Source: Exiguobacterium oxidotolerans JCM 12280 (GTDB lineage Bacteria; Bacillota; Bacilli; Exiguobacteriales; Exiguobacteriaceae). Taken from it: a DNA stretch of 64,000 nt. Shown in pieces: positions 59,060 to 64,000 of the stretch. Under the pieces are notes generated by a model. That model had not been told where the DNA came from. It searched no databases and saw only the letters and a program-made list of their open reading frames with translations. The number at the start of each line of letters is the position of its first letter. Positions within the stretch are counted from its first letter, which is position 1. The translations under genes and the position numbers were made by a program. The DNA lies in the NCBI RefSeq assembly GCF_000702625.1, contig NZ_JNIS01000001.1, forward strand, positions 1,839,001 to 1,903,000, given 5' to 3'.

Positions 59060-62000
59060 GTGGTGAAGTTAACACATGATGATGAGCTAACCGTTGAACG
59101 ACGATTGATTGAGGTCCTCGGAGAAGGGCATAACCAATGGAATTATCGTCAAGACTTAAAGTCCGAAGCGGATCTATGGCTTAATTTGCGTCACAAGATT
59201 ACGCGGAATAACTTATCGGAGATTGGTGAATACCCAATTACTGACGTAGAGTTCGATAAGATCAAGACGGAATTGTTGTCAAAGACTCAAACTCCATTTG
59301 ACGCTGCCCGCTGGCTAAAAGGGGAGAACGGCATTTCTCGAATTACGATTGAACGCGAAGATGCCACCCTTGGTTCGATGTCACTCGTTCTCTATTCCAA
59401 CCAGGATATCGGTGGTGGGATCTCGACGTACGAAGTCGTCCATCAAATCGCAAAACAGCGATCGACGGAAGACGGACGCGATCGTCGCTTTGACGTTACG
59501 CTCTTAATCAACGGCTTACCAATCGTCCAAATCGAGTTGAAAAAAGTTACAGCGAAGGATGGAGTCTTTCAAGCGCATCATCAAATCAAGAAATACGCGG
59601 AAGAAGGATTGTTCCGGAATAACATCTTCTCGACGTTGCAGTTGTTCGTCATTTCGAATGAACAAACGACACGTTACTTTGCCAATGCACTGCCGAAGGA
59701 CATGCATCGGAAGTTCATTTTCAGCTGGCGGACGACCAACAATCAGAAAGTTGATAATCTGTATGAGTTCGTCAAACAAGTCTTGAACATTCCCGATGCG
59801 CACCGCTTGATTGCGAACTATACAATCGTCAGTGAGGATCAAGACAATAAAGCGTTGATGGTGCTCCATCCGTATCAGATTCATGCGATTGAAGCACTCT
59901 TTACGGCAGCGATGCGTCATGAATCGGGCTTTGTCTGGCATGCGACAGGGTCCGGGAAGACGTTAACGAGTTTTGTCTCAACGAAGTTGTTAGCCCGGAA
60001 ACCGGGAGTCGATCGGACGATCATGCTGATTGACCGAAAAGATCTGGATAATCAGACGACGAGCGAATTCACGAAGTTCGCCTCGGAGTTCAACACGGGC
60101 ATTTCGACTGGGACAGGTTCCGCAAATAGCTTGATCATTGGTACATCGAGCTCAAAAAAATTGAGCGAGACATTGTTGTCGGATACGAACTCCAACACCG
60201 TCATCATCACGACGCGTCAAAAGCTCGAGGCGGCATTACGTTATGCGCAAAAGCAAGAAGCTGAAAAAGGGACGCAACGATTCCAGAAGCTGATTGGGCA
60301 GCATATCGTCTTTGTCATCGATGAATGTCATCGTGCCTTGAGTGCGGAAGGGATGGAGGCCATCAAAGGCTTCTTCCCGAACTCGACCTGGTTTGGCTTC
60401 ACGGGAACACCAATCTTCAATGAAAACAAGAAACAAGCACAAGGTCAATTGGCGCGGACGACACGGGATCAATACGGTGAGATTCTACATACGTATACGA
60501 TCAAGAATGCGCTCGAAGATGGATCGGTCCTCGGCTTCCAAGTCGAACACGAGGATACGATTGAACCGGTCTCGCTCTACAATCATATTTTTTCGAATCT
60601 ACGAGCAGATGCTAAATATGCTGACCGAACCGACGAAGAAATCGGTACCTTGATCGAAGAGATGGATGAGATGACGAAGGAGACATACATCCCGAATGAT
60701 TTGTATGAACGGGATGCGCATATCGAGAAGGTCTTGCAGAAGCTATTCCGTCCGGATAATGCCTATACGAAATTTGACTTCAAGAACGGGCGACCACAAA
60801 AATCGGCCATCTTGACGACGAGTTCGATTGCGATGGCGAAGCGCTATTACCATGCCATCCAAGAGATGAAACAAGACCCAAATTGGATGGCGGCACATTT
60901 TGCAGGACATCCACTTCGAAAAGGACGGACGATCGATGATCCTGACTTCCCGCGGATCGCTATCACCTACTCGATGCAAGAGAACACTGAGAACGCAACG
61001 GAAGTCCAAGAAGAAATGCGCCAAGTCATTCGTGCCTACAACGACTACTATGGAACGGCTTGGTCAATCGAAGACATCGAACGTTACAACGGCGATATCA
61101 ACAATCGATTGGCACGGAAAAAAGCGGAGTTCAAGCAATTCGGAAAACAGATCGATCTCGTTATCGTCGTCGATCGGTTACTGACCGGATTTGATGCGCC
61201 GACGATCCAGACATTGTTCGTCGACCGGAACCTCAGTTATGCGAACTTGATTCAAGCCTTCTCACGGACGAATCGAACGTATCCGGATAAGACAAAAGGC
61301 TTAGTCGTCACATTCCGTCGACCTGCGACGATGGAAGAGAACGTCCGCGCAGCGACGCGTCTCTATTCGAATGAAAATGAGGATTCGAGCCTGATTTATC
61401 CGACATACGATGAATCGAAGAAGCGATTTAAAAAAGGATACAGAGTACTAAAGGATATCGCCCCATCACCGGATGTCATCGATGAACATTCGCCGATTGA
61501 CGAACGTGTAGATTTCGTGAAGGCGTATCAAGAATTCAATCGAGTATTCGAAGCGTTAGCCACGTATGATGAATACAACAATGATATGGAAAGTTCTAAG
61601 GCATTAGTGGATCAAGTACAAGTACTTGAAGATTTTGCTGGTATTTACGAAACGGTAAAAGGGTCTCTGATTGAAGACGAAGATGACAGTGATGAAGAAC
61701 GAATTGATTATTCCGAAATCGAATTTTACGCAGAGAATTCAATTAAGCTCTATGACATCGATTCGACCTATATCAATCAATTGTTAGGTACGTACTCTGC
61801 TAATAGTGAAGACATCCGCTCGGAGATTGAAAAGGCGCTACAAAAACTCGGGAAATCTGAAATCGTGAAGACGGTCTACCATACGATTTTAGATGCGATT
61901 GATAATGAAGTCGTCTCACCGGATGAAGATATCTTTGGTGTGAAGCGAAGATACTTTAAACAAGCTTATCAAGAAAAAATTGAAACATTTGCTTTAGAGT

Positions 62001-62221
62001 GGTGTGTTGATGAGCAAGAACTGTATACCTCTGCTGTCCAGTACCATATCGGGATGGAGAAAATCCCGAACGTAGGACGAATCATTGAGAGTAAAGATTT
62101 TGCGCGTTACAAAGACACACATCCTGAAGCAATCTTATTAAAATACGGACCAGGCATGAAACGTTCGTGGCGTATCGTATTGGATGAAGAAATCATCCCG
62201 CTTGATCAAGAGCTTCGTTAA
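59060..62221 (+). CDS. hsdR: type I restriction-modification endonuclease/translocase HsdR
   Basis: 1053 aa. The N-terminal PD-(D/E)xK nuclease has FDVTLLINGLPIVQIELKK (~143-162). The SF2 translocase motor follows: ATGSGKT (~295), DECHR (~421), FTGTPIF, and the C-lobe with LLTGFDAPTIQTLFVDR and QAFSRTNRTY. A helical C-terminal region binds HsdM/S. All motifs look intact. Two GTG codons are adjacent at the start; the second has better spacing from GAGG. Ends at a terminator. Confidence 0.94.
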   Translation: MVKLTHDDELTVERRLIEVLGEGHNQWNYRQDLKSEADLWLNLRHKITRNNLSEIGEYPITDVEFDKIKTELLSKTQTPFDAARWLKGENGISRITIEREDATLGSMSLVLYSNQDIGGGISTYEVVHQIAKQRSTEDGRDRRFDVTLLINGLPIVQIELKKVTAKDGVFQAHHQIKKYAEEGLFRNNIFSTLQLFVISNEQTTRYFANALPKDMHRKFIFSWRTTNNQKVDNLYEFVKQVLNIPDAHRLIANYTIVSEDQDNKALMVLHPYQIHAIEALFTAAMRHESGFVWHATGSGKTLTSFVSTKLLARKPGVDRTIMLIDRKDLDNQTTSEFTKFASEFNTGISTGTGSANSLIIGTSSSKKLSETLLSDTNSNTVIITTRQKLEAALRYAQKQEAEKGTQRFQKLIGQHIVFVIDECHRALSAEGMEAIKGFFPNSTWFGFTGTPIFNENKKQAQGQLARTTRDQYGEILHTYTIKNALEDGSVLGFQVEHEDTIEPVSLYNHIFSNLRADAKYADRTDEEIGTLIEEMDEMTKETYIPNDLYERDAHIEKVLQKLFRPDNAYTKFDFKNGRPQKSAILTTSSIAMAKRYYHAIQEMKQDPNWMAAHFAGHPLRKGRTIDDPDFPRIAITYSMQENTENATEVQEEMRQVIRAYNDYYGTAWSIEDIERYNGDINNRLARKKAEFKQFGKQIDLVIVVDRLLTGFDAPTIQTLFVDRNLSYANLIQAFSRTNRTYPDKTKGLVVTFRRPATMEENVRAATRLYSNENEDSSLIYPTYDESKKRFKKGYRVLKDIAPSPDVIDEHSPIDERVDFVKAYQEFNRVFEALATYDEYNNDMESSKALVDQVQVLEDFAGIYETVKGSLIEDEDDSDEERIDYSEIEFYAENSIKLYDIDSTYINQLLGTYSANSEDIRSEIEKALQKLGKSEIVKTVYHTILDAIDNEVVSPDEDIFGVKRRYFKQAYQEKIETFALEWCVDEQELYTSAVQYHIGMEKIPNVGRIIESKDFARYKDTHPEAILLKYGPGMKRSWRIVLDEEIIPLDQELR

Positions 62222-62225
62222 GAAT

Positions 62226-62272
62226 GTAAAAAGTCTTCCGCATCTGTTGTTCAGATGTGGAAGACTTTTTTG
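62226..62272. terminator. bidirectional terminator
   Basis: Stem AAGTCTTCC..ATCTG / CAGAT..GGAAGACTT between convergent hsdR and the DUF1998 helicase gene. Confidence 0.9.
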
Positions 62273-64000
62273 TTAGTTCATGCTAAATAGGTCAATGACA
62301 TGCTGTCTTTGCAATTGCTCATGTAGAAACTGATTACGATATGAACGGAGACATGTGTAACAACTTGTATTCACATCACACGTACAATGTTGGATACTTG
62401 TTCGCACATGATCCATGATTTCTGGTAGCTTATGACTAACTGCTTGAACGAATCCAGCTCCACCTGGAACGTCATCGTATAGAATTAAATCATATGTGCT
62501 AGTCGATGCTTCATAATGGATGACCCCACCTAAATTATCCTCATTGATTTGCAACAGGAAACTTGCAGAGCGAATCAAGGCAAACAGTAAAGAATAAGAT
62601 TGGTGTGCTTCGTAAAGACGGATTGCATTCGAAAATCGGAATGATAATCTTAAGACATCCGTTGTGAAGTGATGGCCAAGTGAAACGGGTGCATGATGGA
62701 CTGTCATCCGATGATGCGAGCGACAGGTTCCGCCAAAAGGAGTCTTATGATTTTTTTTCCCCTCGACCTGTGTGCCACATGTCGAACAAATCCAGTACTG
62801 TTGACCTTTGTTGTCATTGACGACAGAGAGCGTTCCATAATGGGAATAGATATAGTCGAGTTCATAACGATTCCCTTCTAAGTGAATGGGTTCTGGTGTC
62901 TGACTCTCTCCATACTCTGCAAAGAAGACACGCGAACCAAATGCTTTTTCTGGTCGCCGCTCCGTACTGAGAGGCTTGGCTTTTCCGTAAAAGCCGAACT
63001 TCGGAATGGCATAATATTTAACTTGAAGTGGCTCTCCGCATTTTTCGCAGTCTATCTCTCGTTCATCGTTAACGCCATATTTACCTACATAACTATATTT
63101 ATTGCAGTGACGACAATGTGTATAGTGATGTACTGGTAATTGCTTTCCTTCAATCAACTTCACACCTGTGGATTCGATTAACATCCCATTCGCGACTAAT
63201 TTACTACCTGGCGCATATTCAGAAATCGCTAGTTTCAAATCACGTTGTAAACGCAGTTTCGAACGATAGTCTGAATCGAGCAGTTTCATTTCGACCGTAT
63301 CGACAGGGAATCCATACTTCGGTAAAAAACCTTTCGAAGAGAGAAAACCGATCAATTGCTCTTCTTTAAGTGTCGTAATCATTTTTCCGTACGAATCCAC
63401 TCTATTTCGTTGAGCAGATTGCTCCTCATAAATTGTATTTAAGCTTTCGATATCTGTTGCGTACTGTAAGGAAGCAGTCCAAAAGGCTTCTTCCTGACTG
63501 TCAACGACATCAATCCAATCCCAATTTTCGATTCCTAGATGTTTTTGAAGAGCAACTGGAACGATAGAGAAAAGTTGTTGTTTCAATAATGCCGGATGTG
63601 TCTTTAACCACTCGATGAACGCTTCGTGTCCTTTATCACCCGATTCTTCTAGTCGGTAAAAGCGCTCAAAATTACCATAAAAGTGTGATTGCTCCTTAAA
63701 GAATAAAGATAGCGCGGTCGCATGAATATGACGGCGAATGATTTTTTCGTTATCGATTGAGAAAATAGGAGCTTTGACGTCTCCAGCGATCATACTTTTC
63801 GGATTCTCGAAATAGGTTAAATCATGCGATTTCTTTTGAGCAAATGTTAAGGCAAATGCGGCAGCAGACGAACTTCGTCCGGCGCGACCAGCCCGCTGGA
63901 TATAGTTACTTGTCTTCGGAGGTACGTTGCGCATGAAGACGGATTCTAGACTCCCGACATCAATCCCCATCTCGAAGGTCGTCGAACAAGAAAGAACGTT
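62273..64000 (-). CDS. DUF1998-containing DEAD/DEAH helicase, C-terminal part
   Basis: The gene runs off the right edge; 576 residues are visible. They begin in the helicase C-lobe ([20 protein letters not shown], then [10 protein letters not shown], motif VI) and continue through a region with zinc-type pairs (CRHC...CEKC; CSTC). The DUF1998/MZB end has [11 protein letters not shown] and C-x-C...[11 protein letters not shown]. Helicases with this tail include DruE of Druantia, DrmAB-related DISARM proteins and YprA-like repair helicases. Position beside a type I RM system favours defence, but the missing front part decides. Complete to a normal stop. Confidence 0.82.
   Translation of the reverse strand, partial: NVLSCSTTFEMGIDVGSLESVFMRNVPPKTSNYIQRAGRAGRSSSAAAFALTFAQKKSHDLTYFENPKSMIAGDVKAPIFSIDNEKIIRRHIHATALSLFFKEQSHFYGNFERFYRLEESGDKGHEAFIEWLKTHPALLKQQLFSIVPVALQKHLGIENWDWIDVVDSQEEAFWTASLQYATDIESLNTIYEEQSAQRNRVDSYGKMITTLKEEQLIGFLSSKGFLPKYGFPVDTVEMKLLDSDYRSKLRLQRDLKLAISEYAPGSKLVANGMLIESTGVKLIEGKQLPVHHYTHCRHCNKYSYVGKYGVNDEREIDCEKCGEPLQVKYYAIPKFGFYGKAKPLSTERRPEKAFGSRVFFAEYGESQTPEPIHLEGNRYELDYIYSHYGTLSVVNDNKGQQYWICSTCGTQVEGKKNHKTPFGGTCRSHHRMTVHHAPVSLGHHFTTDVLRLSFRFSNAIRLYEAHQSYSLLFALIRSASFLLQINEDNLGGVIHYEASTSTYDLILYDDVPGGAGFVQAVSHKLPEIMDHVRTSIQHCTCDVNTSCYTCLRSYRNQFLHEQLQRQHVIDLFSMN

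Noticed and set aside
1-64000. CRISPR arrays, tRNA or rRNA genes
   Set aside because: No regularly spaced direct repeats, tRNA cloverleaf ends or rRNA signatures were seen on reading.

Overview
The window reads as low-to-mid GC Gram-positive (Bacillota) chromosome. Gene content and organisation resemble Exiguobacterium: strong GGAGG ribosome sites, frequent GTG/TTG starts, bacillithiol-type YtxJ, CsoR/CopZ/CopA, a FadR-type operator, sortase and many Rho-independent terminators. The genus is my inference from gene content; no rRNA or tRNA gene is present to confirm it.

Layout. 1-0.9 kb: end of a DUF4397 surface protein with an MPxTG-type sorting signal, and its class F sortase. 1-5.5 kb: HemAT oxygen sensor, then a csoR-copA-copZ copper operon. 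5.5-6.0 kb: first copy (A) of a dispersed element that sits on a transcription terminator. 6-11.2 kb: DHA2 drug exporter, YtxJ, and an overlapping pair of a ThDP enzyme of the acetolactate synthase family and succinate-semialdehyde dehydrogenase, which may be a 2-oxoglutarate decarboxylase/SSADH bypass. 11.5-21.4 kb: alpha-glucosidase behind a LacI-type operator, small conserved proteins, APC permease, MDR oxidoreductase, FadF behind a FadR-type box, and a MerR regulator with a CNNM/CBS transporter. 21.4-30.8 kb: element copy B, a degenerate LytS-like sensor, galM, degV, a crcB pair, a chemoreceptor with a sigma-D-type promoter, an IS200/IS605 remnant lacking tnpA and tnpB, an oxidoreductase, a DUF4352 protein and element copy C.

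30.8-40.4 kb is accessory and visibly rearranged: nucleotidyltransferase, HxlR regulator divergent from a CatE-like dioxygenase, a NIPSNAP-NUDIX fusion, and then two DedA paralogues. The DedA genes bracket a cell-surface locus made of a two-repeat MPNTG-anchored protein with three conserved His per repeat, a PepSY membrane protein and a YtkA/FixH lipoprotein with a His-rich tail. Three gene fragments lie in or beside this locus: the end of a dicarboxylate symporter, the end of a second YtkA and the start of an acyltransferase. 40.5-52.8 kb: two-component system with a methyltransferase, an Ada plus AlkC-like alkylation-repair pair, a kinase-like gene divergent from a NUMOD4/HTH protein behind a LexA-type box, a GGDEF protein, a secreted nuclease, NUDIX and S51 peptidase genes, small hypotheticals and RidA.

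52.9-64 kb has a defence-island look: a MazG-like protein with a PLD-helicase, an orphan HicB, a complete type I restriction-modification system (hsdM, hsdS, hsdR) and the C-terminal half of a large DUF1998 helicase that runs off the window edge.

The strongest leads are: (1) the dispersed element with short terminal inverted repeats, flanked in two of three copies by duplicated terminator hairpins; (2) the acetolactate-synthase-like/SSADH pair; (3) the IS200/IS605 derivative that keeps both ends and an omega-RNA-like region; (4) the sortase-anchored His-repeat/PepSY/YtkA locus; (5) the nuclease-dead-looking NUMOD4/HNH protein with a LexA-type promoter.
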